From JAQAZP01 sp965531145 (lineage in GTDB: Bacteria; Acidobacteriota; JAQAZP01): a stretch of 44,331 bases of DNA. Shown piece by piece: positions 17,661 through 26,190 of this stretch (its first letter is position 1; each line of letters starts with the position of its first letter). The position numbers and the translations under genes were made by a program. The notes under the pieces are model-generated. The model did no database searches and was not told where the DNA came from. It saw nothing but the letters and a program-made list of their open reading frames with translations. The stretch is taken from positions 1 through 44,331 of the forward strand of contig CBESOE010000023.1 in assembly GCA_965531145.1 (NCBI GenBank), given 5' to 3'.

Positions 17661-20600
17661 ATGGTACGAACAAAGCCCAGGCAGGAAATTTCGGCCACCG
17701 TGCCGGAGGCGTTCCAGCCGCTCTTCGAGAAGGCTGAGGTGTGCATCCGTGATTTTTTCAGCGCGCGGGATGACCGGCCGCTGTCCGGGTCCATCAACAT
17801 TTCGGGTGAGCGATACATCCTCATCCGGGCCGCCTCCCTCTCCACCGAATTCTTCGACCAGGTGATGCAGCTCTACCGGGACCGGGGTGAGGAAAAGGCG
17901 ATACAGGTGGCCAACAGCCTGCTCTTTGACATTGCCCACGCCATCGGCCGGGCCGACGCGAGAAACTTCCGCCGGAGAATGAAGGTGGACGACCCGGCGG
18001 AACTGCTGGCCCTGGGGCCGATTCATTTTGCCCACTCCGGGTGGGGCCACGTGGTTCTCCATCCCGAGTCGAGCCCCACTCCCGACCATGACTATTTCCT
18101 CCACTTCAATCACGACAATTCCTCCGAGGCCGATGTCTGGCTGCGCAGCGGCCGCCAATCTCCACAGCCGGTCTGTGTGATGAGCGGCGGGTACTCGTCC
18201 GGTTGGTGCGAGGAGTGTTTCGGTGTCTCCCTGGTCACCGTCGAGCTGGAATGCCGGGCCACCGGCGCCGATCACTGCCGCTTCATCATGGCCCACCCTT
18301 CCAAAATCAGGGAGAACCTGATTCTGATGGGCGGTGATGCGCTCGCTCCATCCGGGGCCCCATCCGAAGTGGACATCCCCGAGTTCTTCCAGCGCAAACG
18401 GGTACAGGAGGAACTGAGCCTCCAGGTGGAAAGGAAAACAACGGAACTGCGGGCGGCCAACGAGAAGCTCCGACGGGAACTGGCCGAGCGGAAAAGGGCC
18501 GAGGCTGCTCTGCGGGACAGCGAGGAGAGGTTCCACACCCTCTTCGAGGAATCGCGGGATGCCATTTTCATCAACAGCCGCGATGGCCGTTTCGTCGAAA
18601 TCAACCAGTCTTCGCTGGATCTCTTCGGTTACGATCGGGAAGAGTTGATGGGGATGCGTGCCGGGGACCTCTATGTCAATCCCGAGGAACGCTTCCATTT
18701 TCAGCAGTACATCGAGCAAGAGGGGTCGGTCCGCGACTGGGAACTGGACCTGCGCAACAAATCGGGCGACGTGCTGCACTGCCTGCTCACCGCCAGCCTG
18801 CGACGCGATCCGTCGGGGCAGATCATCGGCTACCAGGGAATAATCCACGACATCAGCGAACGGCGGCGGGCCCTGGAAGCGCTGAAGTCCAGCGAGGAGC
18901 AGTTCCACGCCCTGTTCGAGGAATCGCTGGACGCGATCTACATCACCACGGTGGAGGGGAAGTTCATCGCCGTCAACCGCTCAGCCCTTGAACTCTTCGG
19001 TTACACGCAGCAAGAGATGATCGGCATGAACGCCGCCGAACTCTACGCCAACACCGATGACCGGCTGCGGTTCCAGCAGGAGATCAAGTCCGCCGGTTCG
19101 GTGAGCGGGTTCGAAGTGAGGTTGAAGCAGAAGGACGGCAGCCAGCGGGATTGTCTGCTGACCTCCTCCCAGCGCTACGACTCGGAAGGCCGGGCGGTTG
19201 GCTACCAGGGCATCATCCGCGATATCACCGAGCGGAAAAAAGGTGAGCAGGCGCTGAGGGAAAGTGAGGAAAAATTCCGGGCGATCACTGGAACAGCCAC
19301 CGATGCCATCATCCTGATGGACAACCGGGGCAAAATTTCCTACTGGAACCCGGCGGCCGAGAACATGTTCGGCTACAGCGCCGATGAGATGGTGGGGGAG
19401 GACCTGCACATGGTTCTCGCTCCCGATGAATACCACAAGGACTTCTTCAGGGGCTTTGGCCGGTTCCAGAAGGAGGGGGTGGGCACTGTCATCGGGCGGA
19501 CGGTGGTGCTGGTGGCCCGGAAGAAGAACGGGGCCACATTCCCCTTCGAGATCTCCACCTCGGCGATGAAGATTCGCGGCAAGTGGCACGCGGCCGGCAT
19601 CATCCGGGACATCTCCGAGCGGGAGCAGTCCAACGAGGAATTGCGTGAATCGCGGGCCATGCTGCGTTTGGTGATGAACACCATCCCCCAGTATGTCTTC
19701 TGGAAAGACCGCGAATCGGTCTATCTCGGCTGCAACGACATTTTTGCCCAGGCCGCCGGTGTGGGGTCCTCGGAATCGATCATCGGCAAGTCGGACCACG
19801 ACCTGGCCTGGACCAGGGAGCAGGCCGATTTCTTCCGCGAGGTGGACGCCCGGGTGATGACGTCCGACACACCCGAGTTCCATATCATCGAACCCCAGCA
19901 GCAGGCGGACGGCAAACAGGCCTGGCTGGACTCCAACAAGGTGCCGCTGCACGATGCCGAGGATGAGGTGATCGGCATGCTGGGAACCTTCGAGGACATC
20001 ACCGCCAGGGTGGTGGCCGAGGAGGAGAAGGAGCGGATGCAGGCCCAGTTGCTGCAGGCGCAGAAAATGGAGGCGGTGGGTACCCTGGCCGGTGGGGTGG
20101 CCCACGATTTCAACAATCTGCTCACCGCGATCCAGGGGTACGTGGACCTGGCGATGATCAAGTCGGGAGAATCCGATCCCTCGCACTGGTATCTGAAACA
20201 GGTGAAACAGGCCAGTCTGAGGGCCGCGGACCTGACCCACCAGTTGCTCCTCTTCAGCCGCAAGCAGCCGATGTCGCTGAAGGTTCTCGCGCTGAACGGC
20301 GTGGTCCGGGACCTGCTGAAAATGCTCGAGCGGCTGATCGGCGAAGACATCGGTATGGAAGCCGACCTGGAGGAGAACCTCTGGGCGGTGCGTGCCGACT
20401 CGGGCAGCCTGGGGCAGGTGGTGATGAACCTGGCGGTGAACTCCCGTGACGCCATGCCCGAAGGAGGCCAGCTCTCCTTCCGGACGGAAAATGTGGCGCT
20501 GAACAGTATCGACTGTCGCCACATCAACGGCGCCCGCCCCGGCAATTTCGTCAAGCTGACGGTCAGCGACACCGGGGTGGGGATCTCGGATCAGATGCTC

Positions 20601-21188
20601 GAGCATATTTTCGAGCCCTTTTTCTCCAGTAAGGGGTCGGAATCGGGGACCGGTCTGGGTTTGGCCGTGGCCTTCGGCATTGTCCAGCAGCACGAGGGCT
20701 GGATTACGGTGGAAAGCGATCCGGGTGTGGGGACCAGCTTCAGCGTGTTCATTCCGGCCACCAGCGATGAGGTGAGAAAGGACGACGATCAGGCAGTGCC
20801 CATGGAGAGCCTCACCGGTGCCGGTCAGCGGGTGCTGCTGGTGGAGGACGAGGCGGACATCCGTGACCTGATCACCGAAGCGCTGGGCAGCAGCGGCTAC
20901 CTGGTCTTATCCGCGGCCAGCGCCGACGAAGCCATGGAGCTTTACAAGAAAGAGAGCGGGAAATTCGATCTGGTGTTCAGCGACGTGGTGCTCACCGACC
21001 GCAGCGGCGTGCAGCTGGTGGAGGAACTGAAAGCCCTTGACCCGAATCTGAAGGTGATCTTCTGCAGCGGGTACACCGACGAGAAATCGCAGTGGCCGGT
21101 GATCCAGAGCATGGGCTACGCTTTTCTCAAGAAGCCGTTTTCGCTCATTGACATGCTGCAGTTGATCAACGACGTATTTGAACAGTAA
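17661..21188 (+). CDS. Hybrid sensor histidine kinase: V4R sensor, four PAS domains, kinase, receiver
   Basis: This is a 1175-residue soluble-looking hybrid kinase. Residues ~1-215 form an XylR-N/V4R-type sensor, including GYSSGWCEECFGVSLVTVE and CRATGADHCRF, where Cys/His can bind metal. A coiled coil (VERKTTELRAANEKLRREL) leads to four PAS/PAC units starting around 285, 410, 535 and 660; the first two are close duplicates (LFEESxDAI, LFGY). The phosphoacceptor is H815 in GGVAHDFNN, followed by an ATPase with NLAVNSRDAMPEGG and TGLGLA. The C-terminal receiver has phosphorylation site D1108 (VFSDVVLTD) and KKPF. V4R domains sense hydrophobic or aromatic ligands in related regulators. No partner regulator is adjacent. 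The start ATG lacks a strong RBS. The upstream 17481-17660 shows only a small CCCCGG/CCGGGG hairpin. Confidence 0.9.
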   Translation: MVRTKPRQEISATVPEAFQPLFEKAEVCIRDFFSARDDRPLSGSINISGERYILIRAASLSTEFFDQVMQLYRDRGEEKAIQVANSLLFDIAHAIGRADARNFRRRMKVDDPAELLALGPIHFAHSGWGHVVLHPESSPTPDHDYFLHFNHDNSSEADVWLRSGRQSPQPVCVMSGGYSSGWCEECFGVSLVTVELECRATGADHCRFIMAHPSKIRENLILMGGDALAPSGAPSEVDIPEFFQRKRVQEELSLQVERKTTELRAANEKLRRELAERKRAEAALRDSEERFHTLFEESRDAIFINSRDGRFVEINQSSLDLFGYDREELMGMRAGDLYVNPEERFHFQQYIEQEGSVRDWELDLRNKSGDVLHCLLTASLRRDPSGQIIGYQGIIHDISERRRALEALKSSEEQFHALFEESLDAIYITTVEGKFIAVNRSALELFGYTQQEMIGMNAAELYANTDDRLRFQQEIKSAGSVSGFEVRLKQKDGSQRDCLLTSSQRYDSEGRAVGYQGIIRDITERKKGEQALRESEEKFRAITGTATDAIILMDNRGKISYWNPAAENMFGYSADEMVGEDLHMVLAPDEYHKDFFRGFGRFQKEGVGTVIGRTVVLVARKKNGATFPFEISTSAMKIRGKWHAAGIIRDISEREQSNEELRESRAMLRLVMNTIPQYVFWKDRESVYLGCNDIFAQAAGVGSSESIIGKSDHDLAWTREQADFFREVDARVMTSDTPEFHIIEPQQQADGKQAWLDSNKVPLHDAEDEVIGMLGTFEDITARVVAEEEKERMQAQLLQAQKMEAVGTLAGGVAHDFNNLLTAIQGYVDLAMIKSGESDPSHWYLKQVKQASLRAADLTHQLLLFSRKQPMSLKVLALNGVVRDLLKMLERLIGEDIGMEADLEENLWAVRADSGSLGQVVMNLAVNSRDAMPEGGQLSFRTENVALNSIDCRHINGARPGNFVKLTVSDTGVGISDQMLEHIFEPFFSSKGSESGTGLGLAVAFGIVQQHEGWITVESDPGVGTSFSVFIPATSDEVRKDDDQAVPMESLTGAGQRVLLVEDEADIRDLITEALGSSGYLVLSAASADEAMELYKKESGKFDLVFSDVVLTDRSGVQLVEELKALDPNLKVIFCSGYTDEKSQWPVIQSMGYAFLKKPFSLIDMLQLINDVFEQ

Positions 21189-21308
21189 ATCCTCGTCTGT
21201 GGTCCAATGGCTGCGTTGCAGGCCTCCTCAAAAGACTCACATACCATCAAAGTATGCTCGTCCTTTTCGTCGGCCTGCGCCTTGCCCTTGAACCACAGAC
21301 GAGGATTT
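21187..21308. repeat. Dispersed palindromic element, copy 1 (122-nt imperfect hairpin)
   Basis: The outer 17-base arms (21187-21203 and 21292-21308) are exact reverse complements. The centre is CATAC-ATCAAA-type loop-GTATG (21240-21256), and the intervening arms still pair imperfectly (GCAGGCCTCCTC with TCGGCCTGCG). The element is symmetric about 21247.5 and overlaps the last bases of the sensor kinase gene; it lies between two convergent genes. A second copy with the same architecture is at 26023. Confidence 0.85.
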
Positions 21309-21332
21309 TGCTGATCTGTTCGGTGAAGGGGC

Positions 21333-23423
21333 TCAGGCGGGTTTCTTCTTGCGGCGGAAGACCCGGCCCAGGGTGATCGGCAGGTTGAAAAACAGGTCGT
21401 AGATCCAGTGCTCGATCAGTGCGCCCCGTTCGCCAAAGACGGGAATGATCCGGACCATGCTGGTGGCCCAGTTGCCGGCCATGAACCGGGCCAGGGCGGG
21501 ATACTCGGTGACCATCTGCAGCGGGAAGCCGAGATAGCCGATGTAGTGCCAGAAGGAGACGAACACCGCCACCCGGTAGTTGTGCCAGTTCCGTTCCCGG
21601 ATCATCAGGTAGAGCACGTAGAAGCCCCGGACAAGTGACCCCGGGGAAATCGGGGTGGCCTGGAAGAAGAGCAGTACGCCCCCGGCATAGGCCATCCCCT
21701 CCTGCCAGGTCTGCCCCAGTCGCCACCAGGCCCAGGCGGCAAGAAGAACGGCCACCACCTGGGTCACCGGGACGGTGCAGATATGGACAGCCATACTCTT
21801 CAGATATTTTTGAATGTAGGGATCCTTGGCCCGGCTCCTGATGTGCGCTGCCTCTTCGTCGGTCAGCATCCCGTCTCGATGGCCGGTGTCAATCTGATCC
21901 AGCAGCCACTGCTCCCGGAAATCCGCATTGAAGTAGAGCTTTATCGGGTAGGTCACCGCGGCCTTCACACGGTCCCAGGCATAGCGGGGTTCGGTGAAGA
22001 AGCGGTGCCACGACGGGGGCAGCCAGCCCAGGAGGAACCGTTGGATGTAGAAACGGACCGGCCGGTTCACCAGCCGTTCCAGCCGTTCCTCCGAGCCGCG
22101 GCCATTGCGCTGCCAGGTGATCAGCCGTGCGGCCCGGCCGGCACGGAGGCGGCTGCGGAAATAGCCGTAACTGCTCAGCACCCGTTTCAGGTGGCGGCGG
22201 TAGAGGTCGTTGCCCCAGGTTTGCCGGAACAGCCGGCCGAGGAAGGGCACCAGGCCGGAGAGCAGGCAGAGCAGGAATGACCATCCCGAAACGTTCAGCC
22301 GGCGGGCGTGCTCGTCGTCCACCTGCCCACGCACCCGCCAGCCTTCCACCAGGCCTTCGCGCACCGATTGGCGCAACGGCGGGTCGGTGAGCAGACGGAA
22401 GTGGTGGTGGGTCAGGTCGGGGAGCGACTCGCGGTAGGCGTTGTCCCGCTCCTTCAACTCTTCCAGTGCCGGTTGCAGATCTTCGAAACTGTCCCGGTTT
22501 TCCCGGCAGAACTCTTCCAGCTGATCCACGCTGCCCCGGTCAAACTGCACCAGGTCGCCCCGGCGCAGGCCTTTGAGAATCAGACCGAAGTCTGCCGGGC
22601 TCATGGGCAGGAAGGGAAGCAGGGCCAGACCGGCCCGGAAGTCGATGGCGGTGAGCCGGCCGCCGGTTTCGTCCCCCTCCCCGGTCCGCTTCAATACGTT
22701 GGGCTGGCTCTTCATCGTCCACCACTCGTATTGCCGGGCGAACTCCGGTGCGCCCAGATCATGCAGCATGCGCACGAAGCGGATCATGAAGGAGCGTTTC
22801 TCCAGGTATTCGCGGGAGCCGTCCCCGCCATCCATGATTCGACCGTCCTTGCGCACCCGCCGGTTGCGGCCGATCAGACGGTCTTCAACTTCGTAGATCC
22901 AGGTGCGGCCCTCGATCCATTCGTTGATCTCGGCATAGCTGTCCAGGTTGCTGTCGAAAAAGGTGGCAAAGGTGTCCACCACCGCGGCCTCGTCACCGAG
23001 GTGGATGCGCGCGGCGCGGCGGATCATTTTCTGCCAGAGCACGCCGCTGCGGGCGGCGTGCTCGTTCACCTGGGCCGAGAACGGCCCCTGGTAGGCCAGC
23101 CAGTAGAGCGTGTTGCGGAAGAGGAGTGAAAAGCCGGAGGGGGGAACGATGATCTTCACCGCGTACTGCGCGCCTTCCTCCAGCCCCTCCAGCGGGCCCT
23201 CTGGCGCCTCCAGTCGGGCCAGCCTTACCCGGTACACCTGGCCGGCGAACCCGCCCCCGACGAATTTTTCCACTTCGAGGGTGGCGCTGCCGCGTCGGGC
23301 GGGCACCACGCCGGTGATATCCACCGTCATCCGGTCGCCAGGGTCGTAACGCTGGGGCTTCGGCGGCAGGAGCAGGCCGGCACCGTCGATTATCTGCTCC
23401 ATGCTCTCTTTGAAGTCGCTCAT
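21333..23423 (-). CDS. Membrane protein with N-terminal kinase-like domain lacking the catalytic Asp
   Basis: I do not recognise this 696-residue protein as a named family. The N-terminal ~270 residues have protein-kinase/ABC1-like landmarks: a glycine-rich loop FVGGGFAGQVYRV (G56-G61), an AVKII lysine (K90), a hinge-like EINEWIEG, the loop TMKSQPNVL with N242 but Met237 where the catalytic Asp should be, and an IDF motif (D261) where DFG is expected. The remainder holds a hydrophobic segment near residues 378-395 and a cluster of three or four membrane helices from ~545 to 660, ending in RRKKKPA. It may be a membrane-bound pseudokinase or atypical kinase. It runs on the minus strand downstream of the PEPCK gene (139-nt gap, no strong promoter seen), possibly as one transcript. 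Confidence 0.7.
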   Translation of the reverse strand: MSDFKESMEQIIDGAGLLLPPKPQRYDPGDRMTVDITGVVPARRGSATLEVEKFVGGGFAGQVYRVRLARLEAPEGPLEGLEEGAQYAVKIIVPPSGFSLLFRNTLYWLAYQGPFSAQVNEHAARSGVLWQKMIRRAARIHLGDEAAVVDTFATFFDSNLDSYAEINEWIEGRTWIYEVEDRLIGRNRRVRKDGRIMDGGDGSREYLEKRSFMIRFVRMLHDLGAPEFARQYEWWTMKSQPNVLKRTGEGDETGGRLTAIDFRAGLALLPFLPMSPADFGLILKGLRRGDLVQFDRGSVDQLEEFCRENRDSFEDLQPALEELKERDNAYRESLPDLTHHHFRLLTDPPLRQSVREGLVEGWRVRGQVDDEHARRLNVSGWSFLLCLLSGLVPFLGRLFRQTWGNDLYRRHLKRVLSSYGYFRSRLRAGRAARLITWQRNGRGSEERLERLVNRPVRFYIQRFLLGWLPPSWHRFFTEPRYAWDRVKAAVTYPIKLYFNADFREQWLLDQIDTGHRDGMLTDEEAAHIRSRAKDPYIQKYLKSMAVHICTVPVTQVVAVLLAAWAWWRLGQTWQEGMAYAGGVLLFFQATPISPGSLVRGFYVLYLMIRERNWHNYRVAVFVSFWHYIGYLGFPLQMVTEYPALARFMAGNWATSMVRIIPVFGERGALIEHWIYDLFFNLPITLGRVFRRKKKPA

Positions 23424-23562
23424 CGCTCCCTTCCCGGTTCCGCCACAGCCCGGATTGGCACCTGGGCGCTCTTTGCCGTCCGCGCACCCGACGCCGTTCT
23501 GTCTCTCATCGATTCAGCAGGAAATTGTCATTACGTAATTCGGCTGTCCGGCCGAGGCGGTC

Positions 23563-25431
23563 TCAGCCGTAGCGCCAACCGGTTCGGTTGCTGCCCTGCC
23601 GATCCCTCGGTCGCCAGGGCTTGAACACGTTGCCGGACGACGTGTCCCCTCCGGTTTTTTCGGCATGGGGTTCCACCCGGCGGACAAACACCCGGGAGTG
23701 ATCGTCGGGGGAGATACGGTATGACTCTTCCGCGACCCGCAGGATCTCGGAGGCCAGGCCCTCTTCGGCCACTTCCTCGGTGAACTTGCGGCGGCCGTTC
23801 ACCAGGTCCCTGATGTAGCTGTCGATCTGCTCGGGGGAGTAGAACTTGTCCGGGTTAAAGGGGCCGAGGTCGCCGTCGACGCATTTGACGACCCGTTCCA
23901 CACCCAGGGGACCCATCTCGTAACTGTTGGTTCCCCGGACGTCTCCGCGCTGGATGGCGGCCATCAGGTTGATCGGCACGCGTTCCACCTTGCGGATCAT
24001 GTTCTTCTTTTTGACGCCGCCCTCGTTGATCGTCTCCACGATCTCACCCACACCACCGGTGTTGTACTGATAAAAACTCACCTTGCCGGGGTATTTCTCG
24101 GTCAGCTCCATGATGATGTCGCGGAAGAGATTGACCTTGTGCCCCCGGGACCCGACGATGAACGGGTCGGTGCCCACGGTGCGCACCGACTCTCCGGCCT
24201 TGGACGGCTGGCTGGCGTAGCTGTGGCTCGATTCACCCCAGAGGTAGGCCAGCACCGCCTGTTCGGGGTTCAGGCGCTGGGCAAAGGACATCATGGTGTT
24301 GCGCCGGGTGATGAAGGCGAACATGATGCCGTCCACCTCGTCCAGCGGCGGGGTGTTGAGCCCCTTGGCGGCGATGGGCCGCAGCCGCCCCCGCCGTTCC
24401 ACCATCAGCTTGCTCTTCTGGATCACCGCCCGGCCGTTGGCGCAGAGCGTCTCGTCGAGGAAATCGGGACGGCCGGCCGAGTCGATCATCACGTTTTCCA
24501 TCAGCGCCGACTTGTCGATCAGCGCGTTGTACATCGACTCCTGCAGGGTTTCGTCCACGTCGGTCTTGACGAAGAACCCGCTCTCGCTGCCCAGGGAGGA
24601 ACCGTCGCGGCAGAGGAAGACGATATCGTCCTGGGCCACCTCGGTTTTCTCGCCCTTGCCGTAGTCCAGGCCCAGCTGGTGGCAGGACCAGGTGGACTTG
24701 CCGGTGGCCGAAAGGCCGAAGAGGAAGACCACGTATTTTTTGAGCTTGCCGCTGGCGGCGTCCACCGCGTGAACGATCTTGGTCCCGGCATGGAGGCCCA
24801 GCATGTCCTCCTTGTCGGCGTAGTACATTGCCTGGCGCAGAAAGCCCTTCTTGTCTTCGCCCATGTAATCGGTGCCCAGGGCGATGTTGATGTTCAGCTC
24901 GGGCAGGGCCAGCACCTGTTGCCGGATTTTGTGCTCTTCCGGGATGTGGAGCATGATGAACTTCGGTCCCGGGTGTTTCTTCAGGCTTTCCGGGTCGCCG
25001 AGGGTGTTGCCCCACATATAGGGCAGCCGGCAGTTCTTCAGGTCGGCGGCGGACATGTAGAGGTTGCAGCGGGGGTTGAACCGGTCGTTGAGGCCCATCT
25101 GACGTTCGAGGTGCAGGAAGGGGAAGGTGCGGATGACGTGCAGCACCCGCTCCAGCTCATCCGGGGAATTGGCGATCAATTCCTTGTGCAGGTCGGAGGG
25201 CCGGGTCAGGCGCACCGGGTCACTGCCGAGGTAGACCGTTCGGGGCCCGATACGGCTCGAAGTGGCCGAACGCCAGCCGTAGGAGCCGAAGACGGTTTTC
25301 ATCCCGGTCTTGCGGGCCTTGCCCCGCAACTTGCGCAGGTTCACCCGCTTGATATTCGGCCCTTCCAGTGCCCGCACCAGCTCACGGGCGAACTTTTCAT
25401 ATGCCGCGACGTTGTAGATATCCTTGCTCAC
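23563..25431 (-). CDS. Divergent ATP-type phosphoenolpyruvate carboxykinase
   Basis: The 622-residue protein carries the PEPCK P-loop GLSATGKST (239-247; usual form GLSGTGKTT), preceded by LRQAMYYADKEDMLGLHAGT, which aligns with the MNYxxPxxGxxxMHxSAN strand of ATP-dependent PEPCKs. An acidic AQDD (D268-D269) takes the metal-site position. Later come GRAVIQKSKL and a YNTGGVGE stretch. It would interconvert oxaloacetate and PEP in gluconeogenesis. It is about 80-90 residues longer than common ATP-PEPCKs, with a distinct N-terminus and a polar C-terminal tail (HAEKTGGDTSSGN). It may form a separate subfamily, and substrate specificity is therefore inferred. The ATG at 25431 begins MSKDIYNVAAYEKF. 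Confidence 0.8.
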   Translation of the reverse strand: MSKDIYNVAAYEKFARELVRALEGPNIKRVNLRKLRGKARKTGMKTVFGSYGWRSATSSRIGPRTVYLGSDPVRLTRPSDLHKELIANSPDELERVLHVIRTFPFLHLERQMGLNDRFNPRCNLYMSAADLKNCRLPYMWGNTLGDPESLKKHPGPKFIMLHIPEEHKIRQQVLALPELNINIALGTDYMGEDKKGFLRQAMYYADKEDMLGLHAGTKIVHAVDAASGKLKKYVVFLFGLSATGKSTWSCHQLGLDYGKGEKTEVAQDDIVFLCRDGSSLGSESGFFVKTDVDETLQESMYNALIDKSALMENVMIDSAGRPDFLDETLCANGRAVIQKSKLMVERRGRLRPIAAKGLNTPPLDEVDGIMFAFITRRNTMMSFAQRLNPEQAVLAYLWGESSHSYASQPSKAGESVRTVGTDPFIVGSRGHKVNLFRDIIMELTEKYPGKVSFYQYNTGGVGEIVETINEGGVKKKNMIRKVERVPINLMAAIQRGDVRGTNSYEMGPLGVERVVKCVDGDLGPFNPDKFYSPEQIDSYIRDLVNGRRKFTEEVAEEGLASEILRVAEESYRISPDDHSRVFVRRVEPHAEKTGGDTSSGNVFKPWRPRDRQGSNRTGWRYG

Positions 25432-25484
25432 GTCTCATCCTCTGGGTTTCCGTGCCCTCTATTTCGTTTCGGGGTGTCCCGACG

Positions 25485-25527
25485 ATTCGCAAAAGCGAAT
25501 TCTAGTCTTTCCGGTCGGCCCGCGCAA
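25485..25527 (-). promoter_or_regulatory. Candidate promoter with overlapping palindrome for the PEPCK gene
   Basis: On the minus strand, TTGCGC (25527-25522) is followed after 17 nt by TAGAAT (25504-25499). The palindrome ATTCGC-AAAA-GCGAAT (25485-25490 and 25495-25500) overlaps the -10 and the predicted start site and could be an operator. The leader would be about 60 nt. Confidence 0.4.
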
Positions 25528-25666
25528 GCAGGAAGAGAGACCACCGATCCCCCTGTCCGGAAAAGAGTTAGGCCGATATCAGCGGGTCCGGAGGGGCGTC
25601 CGTGGAACAGTGCCCCGCCGATGGGGTATCATTCCACCGGCAGGCATCAAAACAGAACAACAATGG

Positions 25667-26011
25667 ATGGCGGAAATGGACAATCCTGACAAGGATAAAA
25701 AGGGAAGCGGGGATCCGGCGACTCTGGACGTCATCTGTGTCGAGTGCGGGGCCCTGATGACCGTTGACCTTGCCACCGGCGCCGTGCTGAGCCACAAGAA
25801 ACAGGCGCCCAGGGGCAAGAAGACCACTCTGGATGACCTGGCCGGGAGTATGCGACAGGGGCGGGAAACCGTCGGCCGGAAGTTCGCCCAGGCCCTGGAG
25901 GAGCGGAAGAACAGATCCGACATCCTTGACCGCAAGTTCCGCGAGGCGCAGAAACGGGCGGCCAAGGAAAAGGACACCGGCCGGCCGATACGGGAGATCG
26001 ACCTGGACTAG
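25667..26011 (+). CDS. Small CxxC protein of unknown function (114 aa)
   Basis: I do not recognise this protein. It starts with a polar segment (MAEMDNPDKDKKGSGD), then an LDVICVECGALMTVDL hairpin with a CxxC pair that could bind zinc with a partner or a second subunit. A basic stretch (SHKKQAPRGKKTT) and a long charged helix rich in Arg, Lys and Glu follow to the end. It is soluble and has no signal. The frame is open from 25424, but that part overlaps the PEPCK promoter and is poorly composed. ATG 25667 or 25676 are the plausible starts; neither has a strong RBS. It is divergent from the PEPCK gene. The composition suggests a nucleic-acid-associated or assembly protein, but this is a guess. 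Confidence 0.6.
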   Translation: MAEMDNPDKDKKGSGDPATLDVICVECGALMTVDLATGAVLSHKKQAPRGKKTTLDDLAGSMRQGRETVGRKFAQALEERKNRSDILDRKFREAQKRAAKEKDTGRPIREIDLD

Positions 26012-26022
26012 AAGTGGCTTCC

Positions 26023-26142
26023 TCACCTCGCCTGAGGCCCGATAGCGGCGTTGACGGCCTCTTCGGAATGCTCACATACCACAAAAGTATGCTGCGCTTC
26101 CTCGTCGGCCGTCGCCTTGCTCTCGAACCACAGTCGAGGTGA
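26023..26142. repeat. Dispersed palindromic element, copy 2 (120-nt imperfect hairpin)
   Basis: It has the same architecture as the copy at 21187: outer arms TCACCTCG (26023-26030) and CGAGGTGA (26135-26142), a central CATAC...GTATG (26075-26091), and near-identical inner right arm (TCGTCGGCC...CGCCTTG...CGAACCACAG). It is symmetric about 26082.5. It begins 11 nt after the stop of the small CxxC gene and ends about 50 nt before the nucleoside transporter start. Confidence 0.8.
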
Positions 26143-26190
26143 TGAAACCACTTCGGGGTGTTGTCGGAACGCGGAAGAGAAGGGAATCAG

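Noticed and set aside
25424..25666. N-terminal extension of the small CxxC protein
   Set aside because: It overlaps the PEPCK start and promoter, with Arg/Pro-rich non-conserved-looking composition.
21187..26142. The two ~120-nt repeats as a CRISPR or transposon flanking the genes between them
   Set aside because: There are only two copies 4.8 kb apart, each a self-contained palindrome, and no cas or transposase gene lies between; the enclosed genes look like ordinary chromosomal genes.
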